Assembly: GCA_964436345.1 (NCBI GenBank)
Contig: CAYTCC010000008.1
Span: forward strand, 1-27,539
Direction of reading: 5' to 3'
DNA: 27,539 bases
Source: GCA-002694895 sp964436345
Lineage (GTDB): Bacteria > Chloroflexota > Dehalococcoidia > Lucifugimonadales > GCA-002694895
Shown piece after piece: positions 14,794-22,632 of this stretch; the stretch's first letter is position 1; each line of letters opens with the position of its first letter. Position numbers and translations under genes: made by a program. The notes beneath the pieces are model-generated. The model saw only the letters and a list, made by a program, of their open reading frames with translations, made no database searches and was not told where the DNA came from.

Positions 14794-16717
14794 CTATATC
14801 ATCCTTATCTTTTTTTGCTTTTTTAGCATTTTTAGGTTTTGCACTTTTTCTTTTAGTAGATGATTCATTATTTTCAGTTTCATTGTTTTCTGTAGGGTTT
14901 TCACCTGGTTGAGCTTGAGAATACATCGATTGTCCTATTTCTTGTAATACAGTTTGAAATGAATTCATTTCAGATTCAATTTTTTCCACATCATCTGATT
15001 CTATTGCTGTTTTTAAAGATTCTTTTTGTGTATTTATTTTTTCCACAAGATCATCAGCAAGCTTATCTTTATTTTCTGAGATAAGTTTATCAGCTTGATA
15101 TATTAAAGAATCAGAATTGTTTTTCAGTTCAATTAATTTTTTCTTTTTCTCATCTTCATCTGCATGTGCTTCAGCATCAGTGATCATTTGCTCTATTTCA
15201 TTATCACTTAGTCCTGAGCTTGCTGTAATAGTTATCTTTTGTTCTTTTCCAGTTCCTTTATCTTTTGCTGAAACGTTTAAGATACCATTTGCATCAATGT
15301 CAAAGCTAACTTCAATTTGAGGCAATCCTCTTTGGGCAGGAGGGATCCCATCCAAAATAAATTTACCCAGTGTCTTGTTTTCGGTTGCCATGCTTCTTTC
15401 TCCCTGTAAAACATGTATTTCTACACTAGGTTGATTATCCTGAGCTGTACTAAAAGTTTCTGTTTTTTGTGTAGGTATTGTTGTATTTCTCTCTATAAGA
15501 GGGGTAGACACACCACCAAGAGTTTCTATTCCTAGTGTAAGAGGTGTTACATCTAAAAGTAAGACATCCTGAACATCACCCTGCAATACACCTGCTTGAA
15601 TGGCAGCTCCTACAGCTACGACTTCATCAGGGTTTACATTTTTGTTGGATTCTTTGCCAAAGAATTTTTCTACTGCGCTTTGTATGGCAGGCATTCTAGT
15701 CATTCCACCTACAAGAATTACTTCATTTATTTCTGTAGTTTTAATTTTTGCATCTTTTACAGCTAATTTACATGGAGCAATAGTTTGTTCTACTAAATCC
15801 ATGATTAGATTTTCTAATTGTGATCTTGAAATAGTTTTAACCAAATGTTTTGGTCCTGAAGCGTCAGCTGTTATAAAAGGAAGATTTATTTCACTTTCCA
15901 TAACCGTTGAAAGTTCAATTTTAGCTTTTTCAGCAGCTTCACGTAATCTTTGAATTGCCATGTTATCTTGCATTAAATCTATACCTTGTTCTTTTTTGAA
16001 GTCCTCAACTAACCAAGATACAATTCTTTGATCAAAATCATCGCCACCAAGATGAGTATCCCCATTGGTAGATTTAACTTCGAAAACGCCGTCTCCTAAA
16101 TGTAAAATTGTGATATCAAAAGTACCACCACCTAAATCATATACTGCAATAGTTTGATCAGTTTTTTTGTCTAATCCGTATGCTAATGCAGCTGCTGTTG
16201 GTTCGTTAATTATTCTTAACACATCTAATCCTGCTATGGTTCCTGCATCTTTTGTTGCTTTTCTTTGACTATCGTTGAAATAAGCTGGAACAGTGATTAC
16301 AGCTTGAGTAATTTTTTCTCCTAATTTTGTTTCCGCATCTGACTTAAGCTTAGCCAATATCATGGAAGATACTTCCTGGGGTGTAAAATCTTTGCCGGCC
16401 ATTTGAACTGAAATGTCCCCATTTTTACCTGATTTAACTTTATAAGGAATCATTCCCATATCTTTTTTCAAAGAAGAATCGCTGTATTTTTTTCCAATAA
16501 ATCTTTTTACTGAAAATATTGTGTTTTCTGGATTAGTAACAGCTTGTCTTTTTGCTACTAGCCCGGCGTATCTTTCGTCATTTTTTGGATTTATAGCTAT
16601 TACTGAAGGCGTAGTTCTTCCACCTTCCGAGTTTTCTAAAACTTCTCCCTCTGAGGCTTCGACTATTGCCATACATGAGTTTGTTGTTCCTAAATCAATT
16701 CCTAGAATTTTTGGCAT
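14768..16717 (-). CDS. dnaK: Chaperone protein DnaK (Hsp70)
   Basis: ATP-dependent Hsp70 chaperone, 649 aa. The nucleotide-binding domain begins GIDLGTTNSCMAIVE and includes VPAYFNDSQRKATKDAG, AVYDLGGGTFDITIL and VILVGGMTRMP. The linker region is VLLLDVTPLTLGIETLGG, followed by the substrate-binding domain and a helical lid with a charged Lys-rich tail. The N-terminal domain carries the extra segment around SLKKDMGMIPYKVKSGKNGD, which low-GC Gram-positive and actinobacterial DnaKs lack. AGGAG lies seven bases before the ATG. It follows grpE by 13 bp in an HspR-headed operon. No dnaJ is found in the window. Confidence 0.98.
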   Translation of the reverse strand: MPKILGIDLGTTNSCMAIVEASEGEVLENSEGGRTTPSVIAINPKNDERYAGLVAKRQAVTNPENTIFSVKRFIGKKYSDSSLKKDMGMIPYKVKSGKNGDISVQMAGKDFTPQEVSSMILAKLKSDAETKLGEKITQAVITVPAYFNDSQRKATKDAGTIAGLDVLRIINEPTAAALAYGLDKKTDQTIAVYDLGGGTFDITILHLGDGVFEVKSTNGDTHLGGDDFDQRIVSWLVEDFKKEQGIDLMQDNMAIQRLREAAEKAKIELSTVMESEINLPFITADASGPKHLVKTISRSQLENLIMDLVEQTIAPCKLAVKDAKIKTTEINEVILVGGMTRMPAIQSAVEKFFGKESNKNVNPDEVVAVGAAIQAGVLQGDVQDVLLLDVTPLTLGIETLGGVSTPLIERNTTIPTQKTETFSTAQDNQPSVEIHVLQGERSMATENKTLGKFILDGIPPAQRGLPQIEVSFDIDANGILNVSAKDKGTGKEQKITITASSGLSDNEIEQMITDAEAHADEDEKKKKLIELKNNSDSLIYQADKLISENKDKLADDLVEKINTQKESLKTAIESDDVEKIESEMNSFQTVLQEIGQSMYSQAQPGENPTENNETENNESSTKRKSAKPKNAKKAKKDKDDIVDGESKKE

Positions 16718-16730
16718 TTTATGCTCCTGT

Positions 16731-17267
16731 TTATGAATTCTTTTTTATGTAGCTTGATAAAATAACTTGGGCTGGACGTATTATTGAGTTTTCAATAGAA
16801 TATCCATTCCTAATGGTCTGGGAAATTTTTCCATCTAATTTAGAATCATTTGTATTTTCAATAGATAGTGATTCATGCTTTGATGGGTCAAAATCATCTC
16901 CTTTAGTTGGATTAATTTCTGATAACCCTTCATTATTTAAACTTTTTTCAAAATTTTTAATTATTATCTCCATTCCTGTCGTCCAATCTTTAAATTGCTT
17001 TTCTTTTGGTAAGGAATTTAAAGTTAATTTAAGATCATCAAGAGTTGTTATAAATCTTGAAAATATTCCTGTTTTAACTTTTGTTTTGTTAGATTGAATA
17101 TCATCTAAAGTTCTTCTTTTGAAATTTATTAAATCTGCTTGTGAGCGTACAGATGCATCTTTCAATTGTTTTATTTCTTCTTTGTATCTCTTTATTTCTA
17201 AATTTTTATTTTTCGCTTTAGATTTTGCTACTTTTTTTTTAGTTGTATTTTTTTTAGGTTGTGTCAT
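16731..17267 (-). CDS. grpE: GrpE nucleotide-exchange factor
   Basis: Nucleotide-exchange factor for DnaK, 178 aa. It has a very basic N-terminal tail (KKNTTKKKVAKSKAKNK), a long coiled-coil helix (KRYKEEIKQLKDASVRSQADLINFKRR region), a four-helix segment, and the C-terminal beta domain GKISQTIRNGYSIENSIIRPAQVILS. The ATG at 17267 is preferred because AGGA lies seven bases upstream; an in-frame TTG at 17273 leaves no room for it. It overlaps the hspR end by 14 bp, indicating translational coupling. Confidence 0.94.
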   Translation of the reverse strand: MTQPKKNTTKKKVAKSKAKNKNLEIKRYKEEIKQLKDASVRSQADLINFKRRTLDDIQSNKTKVKTGIFSRFITTLDDLKLTLNSLPKEKQFKDWTTGMEIIIKNFEKSLNNEGLSEINPTKGDDFDPSKHESLSIENTNDSKLDGKISQTIRNGYSIENSIIRPAQVILSSYIKKNS

Positions 17268-17628
17268 ATTCAAGTCCTAATGTTTCAAATAATTCTTGTA
17301 GTTTGTTTTCTAGAAACACTTTTAATTGTGTACCTTTTAAAATTTCATTTCCTTTTTTTAAATCTAACAAATCATTAAATATATTTAAAATTAATTGGAC
17401 ACCAGCTAAATTAAGACCTAAATCATCTACTAGATATTTTATTAATTTTAATTTAGCAATATCTTCTTGCGAGTAAAGCCTAAGCATTCCACCAGTTCTG
17501 CTAGGCCTAACTAAGCCTATTCTTTCATACTTCCTCAAAGTTTGAGGATGCATTGATAGCATTCGAGATGCAACGCTTATAACATAAACGCCTTCAATAT
17601 TTGGTTCTGAGAAAAAATCCCATTCCAT
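17254..17628 (-). CDS. hspR: HspR-type MerR-family heat-shock repressor
   Basis: A 124-aa MerR-family regulator. Residues ~14-75 form the winged helix-turn-helix (YVISVASRMLSMHPQTLRKY, then ERIGLVRPSRTGG and LRLYSQEDIAKL). This is the HspR pattern, which represses dnaK operons and uses DnaK as co-repressor in actinobacteria. The C-terminal half is a short helical dimerisation region without cysteine or metal ligands. It is the first gene of hspR-grpE-dnaK-unknown. In the well-known actinobacterial operons hspR comes last, so the order is inverted here. A HAIR-like inverted repeat covers its promoter, indicating autoregulation. Confidence 0.88.
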   Translation of the reverse strand: MEWDFFSEPNIEGVYVISVASRMLSMHPQTLRKYERIGLVRPSRTGGMLRLYSQEDIAKLKLIKYLVDDLGLNLAGVQLILNIFNDLLDLKKGNEILKGTQLKVFLENKLQELFETLGLEYDTT

Positions 17629-17655
17629 TTTATCACCAATATTGTTATAGGATGT

Positions 17656-17684
17656 ATTTTATAGGTTGATACAAGGCGTGTCAA
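17656..17684 (-). promoter_or_regulatory. hspR-grpE-dnaK promoter with HAIR-like operator
   Basis: On the minus strand, TTGACA (17684-17679), a 17-bp spacer and TAAAAT (17661-17656) form a near-ideal housekeeping promoter. TTGA-N11-TCAA (17666-17684) has the spacing and outer half-sites of the HspR-binding HAIR element (CTTGAGT-N7-ACTCAAG), and the left half extends to CTTGA. It overlaps the -35, a suitable place for repression. Confidence 0.65.
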
Positions 17685-17717
17685 GTACATTGATAGTTTT
17701 TAGGTAAAGCTAGATTT

Positions 17718-18317
17718 TTATGAAAATCTTTCCTGCTTCCAAGGATCTCCATTCATATGATAACCTCTCACTTCCCAAAAACCTGGCATTGGGCTTGAAG
17801 TGAATTGAATTTCTTTTATCCATTTTGCACTTTTCCATCCATATAAGTGTGGGATTACAAGCCTTAGTGGCCATCCGTGATTTGATTCTAAGTCTTTGCC
17901 TTCAAATTTAGTTGCAAGAATTGTTTTTGGTGAAAGTAAATCTGTTCTAAGGATGTTTGTAGTATATCCGTCATAACAGATAATATTTACATACTTTAAA
18001 TCTAAGTCTATTTCAAAATTTTTAAACAAATTATTTACTAGAAATCCTTTCCATTTTGTATCTAATCTGGACCATTGAGTAACACAATGAAAATCTTCTT
18101 CAATATTATCTTCAGTAAGTTTAATTATTTCATTCCATTTATATTCTCTTATTAGGTCTGAATCGGCAGTGATTGTTAATTTCCATGTATCTAAATTTAT
18201 AGATGGGGTAGGGAATACTGAAAAAACAGGAAATTTCTCAGTAACAAATTGCCCAGGTGGGTCATCGGATGTTTTTAAGTTGTTATTTGTGGTTATTTTA
18301 CCTAATTTTTTTTGCAT
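17718..18317 (-). CDS. Sulfite-oxidase-like molybdopterin-dependent oxidoreductase
   Basis: Cytoplasmic member of the sulfite oxidase/YedY superfamily, about 199 aa, the size of single-domain YuiH-like proteins. It shows DDPPGQFVTEKFPVFS near the N-terminus, the molybdenum-ligating cysteine in DFHCVTQWSRLDTKWKG (about residue 78), and the C-terminal block GWPLRLVIPHLYGWKSAKW followed by GFWEVRGYHMNGDPW. No twin-arginine signal is seen. I prefer the ATG at 18317: TATAAT (18329-18324) lies six bases before it, consistent with a leaderless start, and no Shine-Dalgarno is present. An ATG at 18332 would add five residues. It is divergent from xdhC, another molybdenum-enzyme gene. Substrate unknown. 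Confidence 0.88.
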   Translation of the reverse strand: MQKKLGKITTNNNLKTSDDPPGQFVTEKFPVFSVFPTPSINLDTWKLTITADSDLIREYKWNEIIKLTEDNIEEDFHCVTQWSRLDTKWKGFLVNNLFKNFEIDLDLKYVNIICYDGYTTNILRTDLLSPKTILATKFEGKDLESNHGWPLRLVIPHLYGWKSAKWIKEIQFTSSPMPGFWEVRGYHMNGDPWKQERFS

Positions 18318-18339
18318 ACCTATATTATACATTTATAAT
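18312..18339 (+). promoter_or_regulatory. Candidate promoter for xdhC
   Basis: TTGCAT (18312-18317), a 16-bp spacer and TATAAT (18334-18339). A second TATAAT at 18352-18357 is an alternative without a clear -35. Both lie in the short region divergent to the sulfite-oxidase-like gene, and the first overlaps that gene's start. Confidence 0.45.
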
Positions 18340-18386
18340 ATTAAATATTGGTATAATTAAACAAATATCATTTAATAATAAATATT

Positions 18387-19523
18387 ATGTATGAAGTTAT
18401 TTCAAATTCATTAAAAGAATTAGAACAAGGCAAGAATATTGTTTTAGCTACAGTTGTAAATACTAAAGGATCTACTCCTCAAAAAATTGGATCTAAATTA
18501 CTTGTACGTGATGATGGATCAACTGTAGGAACTTTAGGAGGAGGGTGTGTAGAAGGAGATATATGGTTTGAATCGAAATCTATGTTGGAGGAAAATTCAG
18601 ATTCTGAAACAAGATTCCGAGAATATACTTTGAATCAGGAATTGGCAGAGCAAGAAGGCTTGGTCTGCGGTGGTACTATGTACTTTTTACTAGATAAATT
18701 AATTCCAGAAAATCAAAATATTGAACATCTAAGATCTTTGCAAAATTCTTTAAATGGAAAAGATAGTGGGAAAAGTATTTTGACTTTAGTTAATACTCAA
18801 AATAAAGATTTATCTATTGGAATTAAAAAAACTTTTGATTTTGAAAATACTGATGAAATCTTGAATGATGAATTAATTAATGAAACTGAAGATATTGAAA
18901 ATACTATTTCAAATCGTTCTAGTAAATGTATTAAACTTAAAGATGGCAATGAATGGTATGTTGAGATTTATACAACCCCTGCCACATTACTAATCTGTGG
19001 AGGTGGTCATATTGCAAATAGTTTGGCCCCGATTGCCCATAAACTGAATTTCAATGTATGGATTACTGATGACAGAAAAGAATTTGCAAATAGTAATAGA
19101 TTTCCACATGCAGAAAGAATAGTTAATGATATTCCTGAGAGTGCTTTGAAAAGTTTGCCTGTTACAGAAAATACCTACATTATTATTGCAACCAGGGGAC
19201 ATAGATATGATTTGGTTGCTACTCAAGCTGCTGTTCAAACAAAAGCAAAATATATAGGGATAGTAGGAAGTATGAGAAAAGCAGTATTAATATTTGAAGA
19301 TTTACTTAAAAATGGAATTCCTGAAGAAAAAATAAGAGCGATACGTTCTCCTGTTGGCTTAGATTTAAGAGGTAGATCTCCTGATGAAATTGCTGTGAGT
19401 ATTATTGCTGAAATGTTAATGATTAAAGAAGGTGGAACAGGACTTCCAATGACTATGCCTGAAAATGTCTGGTCTAAAGTTACTTCTAAAATTAATAATT
19501 CTCTTTCAAAAAGTAAAATCTAA
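18387..19523 (+). CDS. xdhC: XdhC/CoxI-family protein (molybdenum hydroxylase maturation)
   Basis: Accessory protein that handles molybdenum cofactor for xanthine-dehydrogenase/CO-dehydrogenase-type enzymes; 378 aa. The N-terminal XdhC/CoxI domain shows NTKGSTPQKIGSKLLV, TLGGGCVEGDIWFES and a CGGTMYFLLD stretch. From about residue 190 an XdhC Rossmann domain follows, with LLICGGGHIANSLAPIA, VWITDDRKEFA, IIIATRGHRYD and the terminal SPVGLDLRGRSPDEIAVSI. The stop codon shares one base with the mocA start (TAATG), so the two are translationally coupled. The molybdenum hydroxylase it would serve is not in this window. Confidence 0.93.
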   Translation: MYEVISNSLKELEQGKNIVLATVVNTKGSTPQKIGSKLLVRDDGSTVGTLGGGCVEGDIWFESKSMLEENSDSETRFREYTLNQELAEQEGLVCGGTMYFLLDKLIPENQNIEHLRSLQNSLNGKDSGKSILTLVNTQNKDLSIGIKKTFDFENTDEILNDELINETEDIENTISNRSSKCIKLKDGNEWYVEIYTTPATLLICGGGHIANSLAPIAHKLNFNVWITDDRKEFANSNRFPHAERIVNDIPESALKSLPVTENTYIIIATRGHRYDLVATQAAVQTKAKYIGIVGSMRKAVLIFEDLLKNGIPEEKIRAIRSPVGLDLRGRSPDEIAVSIIAEMLMIKEGGTGLPMTMPENVWSKVTSKINNSLSKSKI

Positions 19524-20146
19524 TGAGTAAGATTGGCGGGTTATTATTAGCCGCTGGTTTATCTTCTAGAATGGGTGAACCCAAACCACTTTTAGAATGG
19601 AATGGAAAATCTTTAATAGAATTTCACATAGATATTTTAAATTCTTTGAATATAAAACCAACTATTGTTTTAGGTTTTTGTAGTGAAAAAATTATAAGAA
19701 AAATAAGAAATTACGATGTTGATATAATAGTGAATTCAAATTATGAAAGTGGAAAAACTTCTTCGATAATTAAAGGTTTGGATGCTATATCTAAACTTGA
19801 TGATATTCTTTTAATGTCCATTGATCAGCCCAGATCAAAATATATCTTAGAACAATTAATAAAAAATCATTTTCTATCAGGTAAAGAGATAACTATTCCC
19901 AAATTTATTTTGGAAGATGGTTCTTTAAAAGGGGGCCATCCTGTTATTTTGAGTAGTAAAGTTCTAGATGAAATGAATAAATTTATTTCTAAAGAAAAAA
20001 CAATTAAAGATTTTATATTAAGCAATAATTCTGTTAATGAAGTTATATTTGAAGATCCATTAATTAAACTTGATTTAAATAACAAACAAGATTATTTTGA
20101 AGGTCAAAAATTATTTTTAAAGAGTATAGAAAATGGTAAAAAATAA
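19523..20146 (+). CDS. mocA: MocA-type molybdenum cofactor nucleotidyltransferase
   Basis: A 207-aa NTP-transferase of the MobA/MocA family, which adds CMP (MocA) or GMP (MobA) to molybdopterin. It shows the nucleotide-binding signature LLLAAGLSSRMGEPKPLLEW, a metal-binding aspartate in LLMSIDQPRS and the GGHPVIL block typical of MocA-like proteins. The coupling to xdhC supports a role in the cytosine-dinucleotide form of the cofactor used by xanthine-dehydrogenase-type enzymes. CMP versus GMP specificity cannot be fixed by eye. Its end overlaps thiD by 14 bp. Confidence 0.82.
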   Translation: MSKIGGLLLAAGLSSRMGEPKPLLEWNGKSLIEFHIDILNSLNIKPTIVLGFCSEKIIRKIRNYDVDIIVNSNYESGKTSSIIKGLDAISKLDDILLMSIDQPRSKYILEQLIKNHFLSGKEITIPKFILEDGSLKGGHPVILSSKVLDEMNKFISKEKTIKDFILSNNSVNEVIFEDPLIKLDLNNKQDYFEGQKLFLKSIENGKK

Positions 20147-20927
20147 TATTGCTATGACGATTGCGGGGTCTGATTCTGGAGGTGGAGCAGGTATTCAGGC
20201 TGATTTAAAAACTTTTGCTTCTTTGGGAGTTTATGGTACTTGTGTAATAACTGCAGTAACTGCTCAAAATACCGTAGAAGTTAGAGATGTTCAAATTTTG
20301 AGTAATGAAATTATTATTAATCAATTTGAAACTTTAATAAATGATATTTATCCAGATTCAGTTAAAATAGGAATGTTAGGAAATCCAGAAGTTGTAAATT
20401 TAATTAGTAAATTATTATCGAAAATTGACAATGTTCCTGTAGTACTAGATCCGGTTATGATTGCAAAAAGTGGAGATCAACTAATTTCAGATGATGCAAT
20501 AAGTAATTTGAAAAATAATTTGATACCTGTATGCAGTATTCTTACTCCTAATATACCTGAAGCAGAAGTTTTGTCAGGAATTAAAATCTCCAATAGGGAT
20601 GATATGATAGCAGCAAGTATAAATATTTTAAAATTAGGTCCTAAATATTTACTTTTAAAAGGAGGACATTTAACTGGAGATCCTGTAGATATACTTTTTG
20701 AACAGGAGAAAGGAATGATCCTTGAATTACCACAAAAAAGAATACATACAAAAAATACTCATGGAACCGGATGTACTTTCTCATCTGCTATTGCTGCAGA
20801 ATTAGCAAAAGATGTAGATATGAAAAATAGTGTGATTAATAGTCAGAAATATGTATATTCAGCTATTAAATCATCTGTTGAAATTGGAAAAGGACACGGC
20901 CCTTTAAATCATTTTTTCAATATATAA
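20133..20927 (+). CDS. thiD: Hydroxymethylpyrimidine (phosphate) kinase
   Basis: Ribokinase-family enzyme making HMP-PP for thiamine synthesis; 264 aa. It shows the substrate loop AGSDSGGGAGIQADLKTF, VKIGMLGNPEVV, VLDPVMIAKSGDQLI, the TPNIPEAEVLSG block and the phosphoryl-transfer loop NTHGTGCTFSSAIAAELA with its conserved Cys and Gly residues. All are intact. It overlaps mocA by 14 bp and lies five bases before the next gene, so it is inside a mixed operon. No thiC, thiE or thiM is seen nearby, so pyrimidine salvage is as likely as full synthesis. Confidence 0.93.
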   Translation: MVKNNIAMTIAGSDSGGGAGIQADLKTFASLGVYGTCVITAVTAQNTVEVRDVQILSNEIIINQFETLINDIYPDSVKIGMLGNPEVVNLISKLLSKIDNVPVVLDPVMIAKSGDQLISDDAISNLKNNLIPVCSILTPNIPEAEVLSGIKISNRDDMIAASINILKLGPKYLLLKGGHLTGDPVDILFEQEKGMILELPQKRIHTKNTHGTGCTFSSAIAAELAKDVDMKNSVINSQKYVYSAIKSSVEIGKGHGPLNHFFNI

Positions 20928-20932
20928 AAACA

Positions 20933-21889
20933 ATGGCATTATATTTAACAGAAACAGAAATTATAAAAATAATAAATATGGAATTAGCACTTGATTCTGT
21001 AGAAGAAGCTTTTCAATTAATAGCTTCAGGAGATGCAGTTACGAAACCGCGTGAAAGATTGCCTGTGGGGTCAGCAAGTTTAAACTATATGTCGGCCGGA
21101 ATTGATAAACAAAATTTAACTGGATTAAAAGTATATGTACCCGGAGGTAATACTGGTACTAAATTTTACTTTCATATAATGAACGCTTTAAATGGAGAAA
21201 TGGTTGCTATAATGGAAGCCAATGCTTTAGGGCAATTTAGAACCGGGGCAGCTTCAGGTATTGCAAGTAAGTACTTAGCAAAAGAAGATTCAAAAAGAGT
21301 TCTATTAATAGGCACAGGCTATCAAGCTTATACCCAAGCCTTAGCATTGGATAGTGTCTTTGAATTGGATGAAATATATGTTTACAGCCGATCAGAAGAA
21401 AATAGAATGAATTTTATTAATAATTATTCATCGGCAATGAAATCAAAATTAATTCCTATTGAGAATATTGAATCTGAAGTTGATTCTATTGATATTATTT
21501 CTGTGATAACAAATTCTAAAACTCCTGTAATTAATAATAGTGTTATTGAACCAGGTGTTCATATAAATGCAGCTGGATCTAATCATTCGTTAAGAAGAGA
21601 GTTAGATACAAAAACAATTTTAAAAGCAGACAAGATTTTTGTTGATGATATTGATCAGGCAAAAATGGAATGTGGTGATTTGATTTATCCTGAATCTTTA
21701 GGATTAATTCAGTGGAGAAATATTATTAATTTTTCAGATGTATTAAAATTCCCTGATAGATTTAAGCGTAACAATAAAGATATTACAATTTTTGAATCTC
21801 AGGGTTTGGCTTTATGGGATTTGGTTACTGCTATTAATGTTTGTGAAATAGCTAATACAAAAGGAATTGGAGAAAAAATTAATGTCTAG
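20933..21889 (+). CDS. Ornithine cyclodeaminase/mu-crystallin family protein
   Basis: A 318-aa NAD(P)-binding protein of the OCD/mu-crystallin family, whose members include ornithine cyclodeaminase, ketimine reductases and alanine dehydrogenases. Visible features are NLTGLKVYVPGG with a conserved Lys, ALGQFRTGAASGIASKYLA, the Rossmann motif VLLIGTGYQAYTQALAL, and the catalytic-type aspartate in FVDDIDQAKMECGDL. The true substrate cannot be told: no arginase or proline genes are nearby. It overlaps the start of the next gene by eight bases and is in one run with xdhC-mocA-thiD. A ketimine/imino-acid reductase role is a reasonable alternative to ornithine cyclodeamination. Confidence 0.85.
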   Translation: MALYLTETEIIKIINMELALDSVEEAFQLIASGDAVTKPRERLPVGSASLNYMSAGIDKQNLTGLKVYVPGGNTGTKFYFHIMNALNGEMVAIMEANALGQFRTGAASGIASKYLAKEDSKRVLLIGTGYQAYTQALALDSVFELDEIYVYSRSEENRMNFINNYSSAMKSKLIPIENIESEVDSIDIISVITNSKTPVINNSVIEPGVHINAAGSNHSLRRELDTKTILKADKIFVDDIDQAKMECGDLIYPESLGLIQWRNIINFSDVLKFPDRFKRNNKDITIFESQGLALWDLVTAINVCEIANTKGIGEKINV

Positions 21890-22631
21890 TGTAATTGAAG
21901 TACAAATTGAAGATAAAGTAGGGATTGTAAAATTAAATAGACCTGATTCATTAAATGCATTTAATAATGAATTGTCTGACGCTCTTTATTCACAGATAGA
22001 AGAATTTAATGAATCCTCAGCAGTGAATTCTATCCTTATAACAGGTAATGGAAAAGCATTCAGTGCCGGAGCAGATGTTGCAGGATTTCAAGAAGGAAAT
22101 ACCAAAAAAAAATCTCCTCTTTCATGGAATAACTTAATAGAATTATTTATTAGATCAAAGCCAATAATTACTTCCATAAATGGTTTCGCAGTAGGAATGG
22201 GGATAACATTGTTTTTGTTTTCTGATATAAGATTGGCATCTAAAGATGCTAAAATTTCTTTTAGATTTGTAAAGATAGGATTAACACCCGAATATGGCAG
22301 TACACGTAGATTGTCAGATATAGTTGGGATTAGTACAGCTTCAGAATTAATGTTAACAGGGAAATTTGTTGATGGAAAAGAAGCTGAAAGAATAGGATTA
22401 ATATCAAGAAGCTATGATTCAGATAATTTGTTTAATGAATCATTCAAAATAAGCAAAGATATTGCAGAAAATTCTCATTGGCATAATAAAGTTATAAAAG
22501 AAATGATTTTTAATAACTATCACAAAGATTATGATAAAGTTTTAGAAATCGAAGGTGATATTTTTTTGCAGGCTAGGCAAACCAAAGAACATAAAGATTT
22601 TGTAAAAAAATTTATGCAGGATAATAAATAA
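21882..22631 (+). CDS. Enoyl-CoA hydratase/isomerase (crotonase) family protein
   Basis: Crotonase-fold acyl-CoA enzyme, 249 aa from the ATG at 21882; GGAG nine bases ahead decides this start over an upstream in-frame TTG at 21867. The oxyanion-hole blocks are visible as AFSAGADVAGF and INGFAVGMGITL. The first catalytic Glu of true hydratases (PE in the FGxPEv block) is replaced: the segment reads FRFVKIGLTPEYGSTRRL. The glutamate here lies in TPEYGS, as in enoyl-CoA delta-isomerase or PaaG-type members, and a second Glu occurs in ASELMLTG. An isomerase is therefore more likely than a hydratase. It ends one base from the convergent gene at 22633. Confidence 0.88.
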   Translation: MSSVIEVQIEDKVGIVKLNRPDSLNAFNNELSDALYSQIEEFNESSAVNSILITGNGKAFSAGADVAGFQEGNTKKKSPLSWNNLIELFIRSKPIITSINGFAVGMGITLFLFSDIRLASKDAKISFRFVKIGLTPEYGSTRRLSDIVGISTASELMLTGKFVDGKEAERIGLISRSYDSDNLFNESFKISKDIAENSHWHNKVIKEMIFNNYHKDYDKVLEIEGDIFLQARQTKEHKDFVKKFMQDNK

Positions 22632-22632
22632 T

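Noticed and set aside
15600..15953. A 117-codon plus-strand open frame inside dnaK
   Set aside because: It is a mirror of the conserved DnaK ATPase domain; no start signal or recognisable product.
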